A stretch of DNA of 64,000 nt, from the NCBI GenBank assembly GCA_041601945.1, contig JBFIHG010000008.1, positions 14,151-78,150 of the forward strand. The letters run 5' to 3'. A program made the position numbers and the translations under genes. Positions 25,528-34,516 of the stretch are shown here, piece by piece. A model generated the notes under the pieces. The model made no database searches and was not told the origin of the DNA. It saw nothing but the letters and a program-made list of their open reading frames with translations. Source of the stretch: JBFJKD01 sp041601945 (GTDB lineage Bacteria > Pseudomonadota > Gammaproteobacteria > Pseudomonadales > Porticoccaceae). Positions within the stretch are counted from its first letter, which is position 1. Each line of letters opens with the position of its first letter.

Positions 25528-26826
25528 TTACTCGCGGATATGGCCATCGCCGAACACGATGTATTTTTGACTGGTTAACCCCTCTAGCCCCACGGGACCC
25601 CGAGCATGCAGTTTGTCGGTGGAAATGCCAATTTCCGCGCCGAGTCCGTACTCAAACCCATCGGCAAACTGGGTCGAGGCGTTGACCATCACCGAACTCG
25701 AATCCACTACGGCGAGAAAATGCCGCGCGCGGGTGTAATCCTCGGTGACGATGCTGTCCGTATGCCCGGATCCAAACGTCTCGATGTGTTCGATGGCCGC
25801 GTCCATATCCCGCACCACGCGCACCGCGAGAATCGGCGCCAGATATTCCGTGCGCCAGTCCTCCTCCGTGGCCGCTTTGCAGGCATCGATCAGTGCGCAG
25901 GTCTGCGCACAGCCACGCAACTCCACACCCCTGTCCCGATAAGCCTTCGCCAGCCGCGGCAGAATAGCTGCCGCCACACTTTCGGCGACCAGTAGCGTTT
26001 CCATCGCACCGCAAATGCCGAAGCGCCGTGTTTTGGCGTTGAGGGCCACATTGTAGGCCTTTTCCAGGTCCGCAGAATCATCGATATAGACATGGCAAAT
26101 GCCGTCGAGATGCTTGATCACCGGAATTCTGGCCTCGCGACTAATCCTTTCAATCAAACCCTTGCCGCCGCGCGGGATAATAACGTCTACGTAGTCGCTC
26201 ATCGTCACCAGCTCGCCAACCGCCGCGCGATCTGTGGTGGTCACCACCTGTACCGCGTCGGGTGGCAGATCCGCGTGCCGCAATCCCGCACCAATGCAGT
26301 TGGCAATGGCCTGGTTGGAATGAACGGCTTCGCTGCCGCCGCGCAGGATAGTTGCGTTGCCCGATTTGAGACACAGGCTGGCCGCGTCGATGGTCACGTT
26401 GGGCCGGGATTCATAAATAATGCCGATTACGCCCAGGGGCACACGCATTTTGCCCACCTGAATGCCGCTGGGGCGGTAGTTCATATCGCTGATCTGACCC
26501 ACCGGGTCGGGCAGCGCCACAATCTGAGTTAGACCAGCAATCATGGCGTCGATACGCGCTGACGTCAGCTCCAGTCGATCCAGCAATGCCGCCTCAAGTC
26601 TCTGGCTGCGCCCGTTCTCCATATCCCGCCCATTGGCTTCCGCCAACAGGGTGCGCTGCTCCGCGAGCGCGTTGCCGATATACGTCAGCGCGTTATTTTT
26701 TTGCCGAGTGCTGGCACGCGCCATCACCCGCGCCGCCGCGCGCGCGTTGCGCCCCACTTGCAACATGTAATCTTTAATATCCACCGGATCAACCCGCCAT
26801 CCATCGTTGCCCAAAACCTGCGCCAT
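25528..26826 (-). CDS. proA: Gamma-glutamyl phosphate reductase
   Basis: ProA reduces gamma-glutamyl phosphate to glutamate semialdehyde with NADPH in proline synthesis. The 432-aa protein has the aldehyde-dehydrogenase-like features of the family: GVIGIIYESRPNVTIDAA, CLKSGNATILRGGSEA, HLDGICHVYID and the GSGHTDSIVTED segment. Motif TRRFGICGAMETLL contains the catalytic Cys region. It is the first gene of the long minus-strand cluster, and proB is not next to it. Confidence 0.97.
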   Translation of the reverse strand: MAQVLGNDGWRVDPVDIKDYMLQVGRNARAAARVMARASTRQKNNALTYIGNALAEQRTLLAEANGRDMENGRSQRLEAALLDRLELTSARIDAMIAGLTQIVALPDPVGQISDMNYRPSGIQVGKMRVPLGVIGIIYESRPNVTIDAASLCLKSGNATILRGGSEAVHSNQAIANCIGAGLRHADLPPDAVQVVTTTDRAAVGELVTMSDYVDVIIPRGGKGLIERISREARIPVIKHLDGICHVYIDDSADLEKAYNVALNAKTRRFGICGAMETLLVAESVAAAILPRLAKAYRDRGVELRGCAQTCALIDACKAATEEDWRTEYLAPILAVRVVRDMDAAIEHIETFGSGHTDSIVTEDYTRARHFLAVVDSSSVMVNASTQFADGFEYGLGAEIGISTDKLHARGPVGLEGLTSQKYIVFGDGHIRE

Positions 26827-26973
26827 TATAACGCTCGCTTAGCTGCAAGTCCGCCGCGATATTTGTGTCCCACTAACCGCAGCTCCGTCGCGCGCAAGCC
26901 GCAATCGCTAATTCGCCCCGCCGATGGGTATAATTTGCCGGGATTCCCATAATTAACGCGACATGAGGTTGGC

Positions 26974-27429
26974 ATGAAGAAAATTGGCGGCGGTTTTTAC
27001 TGGCAGGATCTGGCGCTGGGCGATCGGTTCGAAACCTGGGGACGCACCGTACTGGAAAGCGACATCAGCCAGTTTATCAATTTGATTGGCCTGCACGAAG
27101 TAGTGTTCACGGACCGGGAGTTTCTCGCTCAACATTCGGTTATCCGCAAGCCATTTGCCCCCGGCGCGCTGGTGTACAGCTTTGCCGAAGGCTTACTGCT
27201 ACCCACCATGCAGGGTACTGGCATGGCGTTTCTCAATATGGAGCTGGATATTAAACAGCCCTGTTACGCTGACGATACCATTCATGTCGAGATCGAAGTT
27301 ACGGATATTCGGGCCACCCGGGAAGGCAACCGCGGCCTGGTGCGCACGTTCAACAAGGTGGTTAATCAGCACGGCGAAACCGTGCTTACCTACACGCCGT
27401 TGCGCATGCTGAAAGGGCGGCCACAATGA
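26974..27429 (+). CDS. MaoC-like hot-dog-fold dehydratase
   Basis: This 151-aa protein has the hot-dog fold of R-hydratase/MaoC proteins, with GGFYWQDLALGDRFETWGRTV at the start and VEIEVTDIRATREGNRGLVRTFNKVVNQHGE in the second half. Family members hydrate 2-enoyl-CoAs or act as thioester dehydratases. The typical catalytic Asp/His pair may be D43-x4-H, visible as ESDISQFINLIGLHE. GAGGTTGGC precedes the ATG. It is divergent from proA and stands alone; substrate unknown. Confidence 0.8.
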   Translation: MKKIGGGFYWQDLALGDRFETWGRTVLESDISQFINLIGLHEVVFTDREFLAQHSVIRKPFAPGALVYSFAEGLLLPTMQGTGMAFLNMELDIKQPCYADDTIHVEIEVTDIRATREGNRGLVRTFNKVVNQHGETVLTYTPLRMLKGRPQ

Positions 27430-27452
27430 TGGTAGCAACGCCCTGACGCGAC

Positions 27453-28046
27453 TTAGCGCCGACTCAACGCCACCACCCAGGCGCGAACACGGGATAAACG
27501 TATCGCCGGGTCGTCTTCCGCCAACAGATCGAGCTTGGCGGCCCGATCCACCGGCAGCAGGTCTGCCAGACGCCAGGCCAGGGAGACATCCGTCAGTCCC
27601 TCACCGATGTACCACTGGGATAAACCCAATTGGGTGGCGAAACTCTTTAACAACTCGCCAAGATCCTCGTCTCGCTCATCCATTGGGCGTTCCTGATCCG
27701 CCGGCTGTAACGCGACATCTGCGCTCGCCAGGCCGTCCTCTTGCGCCCAGCTGCGTTCGATCCGCACCCGTTGCACCCCCCTTACCACGATACCTAACAA
27801 CCCATTTGGCAACTGCGACCAGTCGCAGATACGCACCGCCGTACCCCAATGATGAATCTGCGGCGTATCTCCAACTTCCCGCCCTTCGAGAATCGGCACC
27901 ACGGCGAACGCCTGGTCACCCGACAACGACGCTTTAACCAGATTTAAATAACGCTGCTCGAAAATCTGCATCGGTAGCGCTACGGTAGGAAACAGGACCC
28001 GTTGTAGCGGAAAGAGGGGCATTGCCTGCGCTGGCTGATCTCCCAT
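27453..28046 (-). CDS. Lon substrate-binding-domain protein (Lon-N only)
   Basis: This 197-aa protein is a stand-alone Lon N-terminal (PUA-like) domain. Features are MPLFPLQRVLFPTVALPMQIFEQRYLNLVK at the start, LNGLLGIVVRGVQRVRI-like strands in the middle, and a helical end with RLADLLPVDRAAKLDLLAEDD. It has no ATPase or protease part. Such proteins are widespread next to unrelated genes and their role is not known. It ends 24 bases from the convergent MaoC gene. Confidence 0.87.
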   Translation of the reverse strand: MGDQPAQAMPLFPLQRVLFPTVALPMQIFEQRYLNLVKASLSGDQAFAVVPILEGREVGDTPQIHHWGTAVRICDWSQLPNGLLGIVVRGVQRVRIERSWAQEDGLASADVALQPADQERPMDERDEDLGELLKSFATQLGLSQWYIGEGLTDVSLAWRLADLLPVDRAAKLDLLAEDDPAIRLSRVRAWVVALSRR

Positions 28047-28080
28047 GTCTACTCTCTACTCCTCGGATCGACTTGTGCAA

Positions 28081-28284
28081 TCAAGTGCGGCGGGCCCGGA
28101 AAAACCATAGTGCGTTCACCAGATATAGCAGACCACCAGTCACCATAAACACTTCTGGAAAATGCTCAAAGCGCATCACTTGAGGGGTAATACCCACATC
28201 CACAAAATATTCAGCGGCGCCTACACCGACCAGAATCGTCGCCACTAAAACTCGTAGCATGTAGCCCACCGTTATTCCTTTCAC
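28081..28284 (-). CDS. Small two-helix membrane protein, unknown
   Basis: This is a 67-aa hydrophobic protein with two membrane helices (about residues 8-27 and 43-61) and a basic C-terminus (FFRARRT). The start is GTG with GAGGA nine bases upstream; a second GTG five codons later also has a ribosome-like AAAGGA. I do not recognise the family. It lies 35 bases upstream of the Lon-N gene on the same strand and may be co-transcribed with it. Confidence 0.6.
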   Translation of the reverse strand: MKGITVGYMLRVLVATILVGVGAAEYFVDVGITPQVMRFEHFPEVFMVTGGLLYLVNALWFFRARRT

Positions 28285-28509
28285 CAGGATTATTCCTCAG
28301 TAAGAACCTCAGACCATGCAGGCTGGATTCACGCAATAAAATACCACCAGACCAGTATAGGGTGCCGATCGCTGCCCGTCAGCTGCGGCGCGCTTTGTTT
28401 GGGCTACGCGAACTTGTTTTCCTGCCGCCGATCACAATGGCCATTTACGGGAGAATACACATCCAGTAAGATCGACCGTTCCAATATAACAATAGCCAGG
28501 AGAAATATC

Positions 28510-28926
28510 GTGGAAGCAATGAACCCAGCACTCGTCGCACTAGCCGGTTTTGCCGGATGGACGGTTTTACTGACCTTCGGATTGGTCAACGTACGACTCG
28601 CCAATGCATTTGGTGGGGCCAAAATACCCCTTAACCAGTTCAACTCATCAGGGGATGACCTGCCCGGTTTCGGCAAGCGCTTTACCCGGGCACATCTCAA
28701 CTGCCTCGAATCGCTGCCGATTTTTGCGGCGCTGGTGATTGCGGCAGGCTTATCCAACCAGCTAAGCATTATGGAAGGCACCGCGATGTACGTTTTGTAC
28801 AGCCGTATCGCCCAGTCCGTGGTGCATATGGTTTCCACCAGCGTACCGATGGTATTGGTGCGTGCCACGCTGTTTACGGTGCAAGTCGTACTGATGCTGT
28901 ATTATTCGTACCAGTTACTGTTCTAA
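28510..28926 (+). CDS. MAPEG family membrane protein
   Basis: This is a 138-aa integral membrane protein of the MAPEG family, with four helices and the family motifs RFTRAHLNCLESLPIFAAL and an SRIAQSVVHMVST segment. Eukaryotic members are glutathione transferases and eicosanoid enzymes; bacterial roles are mostly unknown. AGGAGA (28498-28503) sits six bases before a GTG at 28510, which I prefer to the ATG nine bases later and to a longer frame upstream. A strong terminator follows. Confidence 0.85.
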   Translation: MEAMNPALVALAGFAGWTVLLTFGLVNVRLANAFGGAKIPLNQFNSSGDDLPGFGKRFTRAHLNCLESLPIFAALVIAAGLSNQLSIMEGTAMYVLYSRIAQSVVHMVSTSVPMVLVRATLFTVQVVLMLYYSYQLLF

Positions 28927-28959
28927 GCTGTATTTGTAAAAGCGATGCCGGTAACGGAT

Positions 28960-29001
28960 ATGCCCCGGAGCAAGAACTGCCCCGGGGCATCATCTGTTTT
29001 T
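28960..29001 (+). terminator. Rho-independent terminator after the MAPEG gene
   Basis: A nine-base perfect stem ATGCCCCGG (28960-28968) pairs with CCGGGGCAT (28982-28990) across a 13-base loop, followed by CATCTGTTTTTA. It lies 33 bases after the MAPEG stop codon and before the alpha/beta hydrolase gene. Confidence 0.75.
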
Positions 29002-29106
29002 ACCTACCCCGTCACCACCCTGTCCAACGCCCCAACCAGCCCGCCGCGTCGATTGCCTGCCAGCTGCTATACAATGGTCGTCCCACCCACTATCTGAGGT
29101 TTCCCT

Positions 29107-29976
29107 ATGACAGCCGTATGGCCCGACCTGATGGGTCTCAAGTTTTGCCAAACTTACTACCAGGTCGGAGAGTATCGTATACGCGTGCTCGAAGCTGGCG
29201 AGGGCGAACCGTTGATTTTTTTGCACGGTACTGGCGGCCATGCCGAAGCCTATACCCGCAACCTCGCCGCCCATGCCGAACATTTCCGGGTACTGGCCAT
29301 TGATATGCTGGGGCACGGTTATAGCGATCGCCCGGATATCGACTACAACATCGACCTCTGGTCCGACCATCTTATCGCCCTGCTCGATGTGATCGGCGCA
29401 CGGCAGGCGCTGTTGTCCGGGGAATCTCTGGGGGCCATGGTGGCCGCTTGGACTGCGATCCGCTATCCGGAGCGGGTCAAAAAACTGGTGATGAATACTG
29501 GCATTCTCGCTGCACCCAATGCCCACGGCCGAGCGGAACTCAAGGATGCTCTGGAACGCTCCCGCAAAGCCGCAGGACAGCTGACCAAAGAAGCCGTGCA
29601 GGCCAGAATGGCGTGGTTGATGGCGGAACCGGACAAAACCCTGACTGCGGAGCTGGTAGATATTCGTTACCAAATCTACGCACAACCGGGCATGTTGCCG
29701 ATCATGGGCAAAATCGCCAACACCGTTCTCGGCGGCATTGGCGATGACGCCTGGTGCGAACGTTGGGTCAATCCCGCGGCCATGCAAAAAATACAATGCC
29801 CGACCCTGGTGCTGTGGACTCGGCACAATCCGGGACAGCCGGTTGCGCTGGCGGAACAGGCCATGCAGCAAATTCCCAACGCACGCCTCGTGGTTCTGGA
29901 AAACAGCGCCCACTGGCCGCAGTGGGAAGAGCCCGAGGCGTTTAACCGGCTACATCTGGAATTTTTGCGGGAATAA
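29107..29976 (+). CDS. Alpha/beta hydrolase, meta-cleavage-product-hydrolase-like, atypical triad
   Basis: This 289-aa protein has the alpha/beta hydrolase core with an oxyanion HG motif (LIFLHGTGGHAEAY), the nucleophile elbow G-E-Ser107-L-G, and His269 in SAHWPQWEEPEAFNR, which resembles carbon-carbon hydrolases such as BphD. Counting back 28 residues from that His, as in BphD, gives Asn241 (WTRHNPG) where the catalytic Asp is expected. The protein may use another acid, work as an esterase, or be weak. It stands alone, far from the ring-cleavage genes at the start of the window. The natural substrate is unknown. Confidence 0.82.
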   Translation: MTAVWPDLMGLKFCQTYYQVGEYRIRVLEAGEGEPLIFLHGTGGHAEAYTRNLAAHAEHFRVLAIDMLGHGYSDRPDIDYNIDLWSDHLIALLDVIGARQALLSGESLGAMVAAWTAIRYPERVKKLVMNTGILAAPNAHGRAELKDALERSRKAAGQLTKEAVQARMAWLMAEPDKTLTAELVDIRYQIYAQPGMLPIMGKIANTVLGGIGDDAWCERWVNPAAMQKIQCPTLVLWTRHNPGQPVALAEQAMQQIPNARLVVLENSAHWPQWEEPEAFNRLHLEFLRE

Positions 29977-30132
29977 GCCGCAATTAACTGACCGCGACCA
30001 TTGTTACCCGGCGCAACCCGCGTGGACGTATTCAGTCCCTGTTCGCTTAGCGCTTGTTTTGCATCAAATCCCGGTTGTGGTTAATCTGAAAAAATTCCCA
30101 GGGGCATTCACCTCGTCATTGTCCACGGAACT

Positions 30133-30148
30133 AGCGCATATTTGCGCT
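30133..30148. repeat. Short perfect inverted repeat upstream of the exporter operon
   Basis: AGCGCA and TGCGCT form a six-base stem with a TATT loop about 50 bases before the adaptor gene start. There is no T-tract, so it is not a terminator. It may be an operator or RNA hairpin near the 5' end of the exporter message; evidence is position only. Confidence 0.25.
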
Positions 30149-30196
30149 GAACTCAGAGTAACTGGAACGTTCTGAACAGGACGTCGAGTAGCCACA

Positions 30197-31351
30197 TTGA
30201 AAAAAACCATTGTCGTACTTCTGCTTCTCGGCCTGGCGGGCCTTGCCTATTGGCGCCTCGCCGCGGTTGAACCTGTCGTCGTGCGCCTGACCACCGTGGA
30301 GCGGGGCGACGTGGCATCCACAGCGGCCAATACCCGCGCGGGTACCGTGAAAGCCTGCCAGCGTTCACGGCTATCCCCGCCCATGGGCGGCCAGGTAGGC
30401 CAATTGCTGGTGGACGAGGGTGACCGGGTGCAACAGGGCCAGGTGTTACTGGAACTCTGGAACGAAGATCAAAAGGCCCGGGTGTCCGAGGCCAGAGCCA
30501 AACTGACAGTCGCCAACGCTGCGGTTCAGGAAGCCTGTTACGACGCCGCGCTAGCACAGCGTGAACTCAAACGGGTGCAGGGCCTGGCCGCCCGCAAACT
30601 GATCGCGGACGATCGCGTGGACAGCGCACAAACCCGCGCCAGCATAAGCGCCGTTTCCTGCCGTAAGGCCGAAGCTGGCGTGGAAGTCGCCGAGGCCTTT
30701 GTTGAACTACAACAATCCCTGTTTGCCAAAACCCGTTTGACTGCCCCCTTTGCGGGCATTATCGCCGAAGTAAATGGTGAGGTGGGCGAATACATTACCC
30801 CGTCGCCGCCCGGTATTCCAACACCCCCCGCAATTGATCTGATTGCGGATAACTGCCTGTACATATCCGCGCCCATCGATGAAGTCGACGCCGCCGCCAT
30901 CGCGCTGCAGATGCCGGTGCGCATCTCCCTCGACGCATTTCGCGGTACACATTTTACTGGCCGGGTGAGCCGTATTGCCCCCTACGTACAGGAACTGGAA
31001 AAACAGGCACGCACCGTGGATATCGACGCGACATTCGACACCTGGCCGGAGGATATTCAGCTGTTGGTCGGCTACAGCGCCGATCTGGAAATTATGATAG
31101 AGCAACGCAACGATGTGTTGAGAATTCCGACTGAAGCGATCTCCGACGGTAATCGTGTGCTGCTGTTTAACGGGCAGGACAAGCGACTCGAACAGCGCAT
31201 ATTTACACCGGGAATCAGCAACTGGACATACACCGAAGTCACCTCGGGTCTCGCCGAGGGCGAACAAATACTGTTGTCCCTGGACACACCCGGTGCCATC
31301 GCAGGCGCAAAAGTAGAATCGCAAGACGCTGTCACAGCGCCGGCGCCATGA
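30197..31351 (+). CDS. Periplasmic adaptor (membrane fusion) protein of a MacAB-like exporter
   Basis: This 384-aa protein starts with an uncleaved or cleaved N-terminal hydrophobic segment (residues 4-22), then has a lipoyl-like half (MGGQVGQLLVDEGDRVQQGQVLLELWN), a coiled-coil hairpin (about 95-170), the returning lipoyl half (TRLTAPFAGIIAEVNGEVGEY) and beta-barrel and membrane-proximal domains. It should bridge the inner-membrane ABC pump and an outer-membrane channel. The start is a TTG with a poor ribosome site. Its stop overlaps the ATPase gene start by four bases. No outer-membrane factor gene is in the operon. Confidence 0.85.
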   Translation: MKKTIVVLLLLGLAGLAYWRLAAVEPVVVRLTTVERGDVASTAANTRAGTVKACQRSRLSPPMGGQVGQLLVDEGDRVQQGQVLLELWNEDQKARVSEARAKLTVANAAVQEACYDAALAQRELKRVQGLAARKLIADDRVDSAQTRASISAVSCRKAEAGVEVAEAFVELQQSLFAKTRLTAPFAGIIAEVNGEVGEYITPSPPGIPTPPAIDLIADNCLYISAPIDEVDAAAIALQMPVRISLDAFRGTHFTGRVSRIAPYVQELEKQARTVDIDATFDTWPEDIQLLVGYSADLEIMIEQRNDVLRIPTEAISDGNRVLLFNGQDKRLEQRIFTPGISNWTYTEVTSGLAEGEQILLSLDTPGAIAGAKVESQDAVTAPAP

Positions 31352-32088
31352 TTGAACTACAGCAGTTATGCCGTACCTTTTTCGCTGGCGATCAGGCGGT
31401 GTATGCCCTCGATCACATCGACCTGAATATCGTGCGCGGCGAATATCTTTCGGTCATGGGTCCCTCCGGGTCGGGCAAATCGACCCTGCTCAATATTCTC
31501 GGCCTGCTGGACAGCCCCAACTCCGGCACCTACCGTCTCGGCGACGTCAGCACCACCACCCTCAGCGAAGAACAGCGCGCGGGTTTGCGCCGGCAACAGA
31601 TTGGTTTTGTGTTCCAGAGCTATCACCTGATAGCGCGCCTCAGCGCCTGGGAAAATATTGAATTGCCCCTGGTTCTGGCGGGCGAACCCCCGCCGTCACG
31701 GCGCCCCAAGGTGGACGCCATTGTGGATCGCCTGGGGCTTAGTGAGCGTGCTGCACACAGGCCCCATCAGTTGTCTGGCGGACAACGCCAACGGGTCGCC
31801 ATCGGCCGGGCAATCATTATGAAACCGCAATTGATTCTCGCCGACGAACCCACTGGCAATCTGGATTCGGTGTCTGGTGGAGAAGTGATCACATTACTGG
31901 AGGAGCTAAATAGCGAAGGCATCACCCTGCTGGTTGTGACCCACGACGACGCCATTGGCGCCCGCGCACAACGGCGCCTGAAAATGCTCGACGGGCGAGT
32001 GCATTCCGATTCCGGGCCAGCGCAGCCGTTGCCGGACGCAGACTCACACACAAACCTGTCAGAGCGCGAAGCGCATGCGCGCCCTTGA
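31348..32088 (+). CDS. ABC transporter ATP-binding protein (MacB/LolD type)
   Basis: This 246-aa ATPase drives the exporter. It has Walker A GPSGSGKS (residues 38-45), the Q-loop VFQSYHL, signature LSGGQRQRVAIGRA, Walker B LILADEPTGNLD and the H-loop VVTHDD. The sequence class is that of MacB/LolD ATPases, which power mechanotransmission rather than substrate passage through the membrane. It overlaps the adaptor gene by four bases and the first permease gene by 14 bases. Confidence 0.93.
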   Translation: MIELQQLCRTFFAGDQAVYALDHIDLNIVRGEYLSVMGPSGSGKSTLLNILGLLDSPNSGTYRLGDVSTTTLSEEQRAGLRRQQIGFVFQSYHLIARLSAWENIELPLVLAGEPPPSRRPKVDAIVDRLGLSERAAHRPHQLSGGQRQRVAIGRAIIMKPQLILADEPTGNLDSVSGGEVITLLEELNSEGITLLVVTHDDAIGARAQRRLKMLDGRVHSDSGPAQPLPDADSHTNLSEREAHARP

Positions 32089-33295
32089 TCTATTCAACTT
32101 CAACCTGCAGGTTATTTACCGCCAACCGATGCGCTCGGCGATGCTGCTGGTGGCCATTGCCATCGGCGTCATTGCCATCAACCTGCTGACCGGATTAGGA
32201 GAAGGCGGCAAACGTTACGTACTCGGGGAGTTCGACTTTCTCGGCAAGAATGTCCTGATTATCCTGCCCGGCAAAAAAGAAACTACCGGCGGTATGCCAC
32301 CGGTCACCGGAGAAACACCCAGAGACCTGACCCTGGAGGATGCGGCTGCCTTAAAACGCCTGCCGATAGTTGGCGACGTGGCACCCCTGATTGCCGGTAA
32401 TGCACAAATATCCCGCGGCGCGGTCAATCGCGAGGCCTTTACAGTCGGCACCAACCTGGCTTTTTTCCGCATTCGTCAATTGCGTATCGCCAGTGGCAAA
32501 GCATTACCCTCGCTGGCCCTCGATCAGGCCGAAGCGGTCTGCATTCTCGGCCCGACGTTGCGTCGCGAGCTATTCGGCACTCAGCCCGCACTGGGTGAGT
32601 GGGTGCGCGCCGGGGAGCGGCGTTTTCGAGTAATCGGTATCCTGCAACCAGAGGGTCAGGGCCTCGGGTTCGACATGAACGAGGTTATGATTATTCCAGT
32701 AGCCAGCGCCCAGGCGCTGTTTAATCAGCAGGGTCTGTTTCGTATTTTTGTCGAGTTGCGCTCGCTGGACAACCTGGCTGGCAGTCGCACCACGCTGACT
32801 AATCTGCTGCGCGAGCGACACGGTGGCGAGGAAGATGTCACCCTTATCACGCAAGATTCCCTGATGTCCGCGTTCGCCGGGGTACTCAATGTCATGACGC
32901 TGGCGGTTACCGGTATCGCCGCTATCAGCATGCTGGTGGCTGGTATTCTGATCATGAATGTCACCCTGATTACCGTCAGTCAACGCACCGAGGAAATTGG
33001 ACTCCTCAAGGCTTTGGGAGCCCCAGACTCCACGGTACGTTTAATTTTTCTTGCTGAAGCCGGAATGATGGCCTCCTGTGGTGCAGTGTTTGGCCTGGTA
33101 ATAAGCAATATACTGCTATTCGTGGCACGCACCCTGTACCCCGCCATTGCGTTCACCACACCCGCCTGGGCGCAAATCGGTTCGCTACTGCTAGCGCTAC
33201 TCACCGCGCTACTGTTTGCGCTGTTGCCGGCCCAGAAAGCCGCGCGCATGACACCGCTCGACGCACTGCAAAATAAACGGGCGGCGCAAAGTTGA
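32075..33295 (+). CDS. ABC transporter permease 1 (MacB-type)
   Basis: This 406-aa permease has the MacB topology: one N-terminal helix (about residues 20-42), a long periplasmic core domain (about 43-270), then three C-terminal helices with the FtsX domain (ISMLVAGILIMNVTLITVSQRTEEIGLLKALGA). A glycine/proline stretch (KKETTGGMPPVTGETPRD) is present in the periplasmic domain. It is a paralogue of the next gene, and the two probably form a heterodimer. Confidence 0.9.
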   Translation: MRALDLFNFNLQVIYRQPMRSAMLLVAIAIGVIAINLLTGLGEGGKRYVLGEFDFLGKNVLIILPGKKETTGGMPPVTGETPRDLTLEDAAALKRLPIVGDVAPLIAGNAQISRGAVNREAFTVGTNLAFFRIRQLRIASGKALPSLALDQAEAVCILGPTLRRELFGTQPALGEWVRAGERRFRVIGILQPEGQGLGFDMNEVMIIPVASAQALFNQQGLFRIFVELRSLDNLAGSRTTLTNLLRERHGGEEDVTLITQDSLMSAFAGVLNVMTLAVTGIAAISMLVAGILIMNVTLITVSQRTEEIGLLKALGAPDSTVRLIFLAEAGMMASCGAVFGLVISNILLFVARTLYPAIAFTTPAWAQIGSLLLALLTALLFALLPAQKAARMTPLDALQNKRAAQS

Positions 33296-33319
33296 GCGGG
33301 CCATCGTGAGCAGGCAGAT

Positions 33320-34516
33320 ATGAGAGCACAGGATGCGTTCAAGCTGGTGTGGAGCTCAGTAGCTCACAGCTTGAGTAAAAGCCTGTTGACCGCGCTTGGT
33401 ATCGCCATCGGTATCACCGCCGTGACCCTGCTGACCGCCATCGGTGGCGGTATAGAGCAGTACGTGCTCAATCAATTCTCCCAGTTCGGCACCCGTATCG
33501 TCGCCATTCATCCCGGCAAAAATGTCACCCACGGTGTTGGCGGATTATTATCCACCGTGCGTCCCCTGAGTATTGCGGATGCCGACGCTCTGCGCGCCCT
33601 TAGTGGCGTCGAACATGTGGTTGGCGTGGTGCAGGGCAGTGGCACTGTTGAATCTGGGCAGCGCCAACGCAATAGCGATATCCTCGGTGTCGGCACGCAA
33701 ATGCCTGAAGCCTGGCGTTTCAAACTTTCCCTGGGAAGATTTTTGCCCGACGATGAAAGCGGTCGCAGCCGTCCCTATGCGGTACTCGGTCATACCCTGC
33801 GCCAGGAATTATTTGGCAACCAGAACCCCCTGGGTCAATTTATTCGCGTCGGTGGGTTGCGCTTTCGGGTGATCGGTGTGATCGAGCAAAAGGGTCAAAT
33901 GCTGGGCTTTGATATGGATGACATCGTCTATATTCCGGTCGACCAGGCGTTGCAGATGTTTAATCGCGAAGGCTTAATGGAAATCGATGTGACATTTTCC
34001 GAGACCAGTTCGTCCGTCGCAGTAACCCAGGCGATTACCCGGCAGCTGACCGAGCGTCACGGCGACGAGGATTTTACCCTCACCACCCAGGATGAAATGC
34101 TCGACACGCTGAGCAATGTGTTGTCGATACTAACCGCCGGTGTGGCCGCACTGGGGGCGATTTCTCTGGTGGTCGGCGCGGTGGGCATTGCTACCATTTT
34201 GACCACAACCGTGCGCGAACGCACCGGCGAAATAGGCCTGCTGCGTGCCCTCGGCTCCAGCCAACGACAGGTACTGGGGTTATTCCTCGGCGAAGCGGTG
34301 GTGATTGCGCTACTGGGGGGCCTGATGGGGCTCGTGCTACTGGGTATTATTCTGGTCGGATTTAGCCTGGTTGTGCCCAACCTTCCATTTTTGATCAACC
34401 CCATGTACCTGATTATCGCGCTACTGGTAGCAGCTACTATTGGTTTGCTCGCCGGGGTCGTTCCCGCCCGTAGCGCCGCCCGGCTTAATCCGGTGGACGC
34501 ACTGCGGGCCGAGTAG
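33320..34516 (+). CDS. ABC transporter permease 2 (MacB-type)
   Basis: This 398-aa permease shares the same layout as the upstream one: an N-terminal helix (GIAIGITAVTLLTAIGGGIE), a periplasmic domain, and an FtsX domain with SLVVGAVGIATILTTTVRERTGEIGLLRALG. Shared segments such as NPLGQFIRVGGLRFRVIGV with the GEWVRAGERRFRVIGI of permease 1 show they are paralogues. Its 3' end overlaps the convergent DUF2784 gene by 32 bases. Confidence 0.9.
   Translation: MRAQDAFKLVWSSVAHSLSKSLLTALGIAIGITAVTLLTAIGGGIEQYVLNQFSQFGTRIVAIHPGKNVTHGVGGLLSTVRPLSIADADALRALSGVEHVVGVVQGSGTVESGQRQRNSDILGVGTQMPEAWRFKLSLGRFLPDDESGRSRPYAVLGHTLRQELFGNQNPLGQFIRVGGLRFRVIGVIEQKGQMLGFDMDDIVYIPVDQALQMFNREGLMEIDVTFSETSSSVAVTQAITRQLTERHGDEDFTLTTQDEMLDTLSNVLSILTAGVAALGAISLVVGAVGIATILTTTVRERTGEIGLLRALGSSQRQVLGLFLGEAVVIALLGGLMGLVLLGIILVGFSLVVPNLPFLINPMYLIIALLVAATIGLLAGVVPARSAARLNPVDALRAE

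Noticed and set aside
15769..26826. Considered the lip-dac-rod-nad cluster as a novel operon
   Set aside because: The gene order is the standard gammaproteobacterial one; it is useful for placing the organism but not new.
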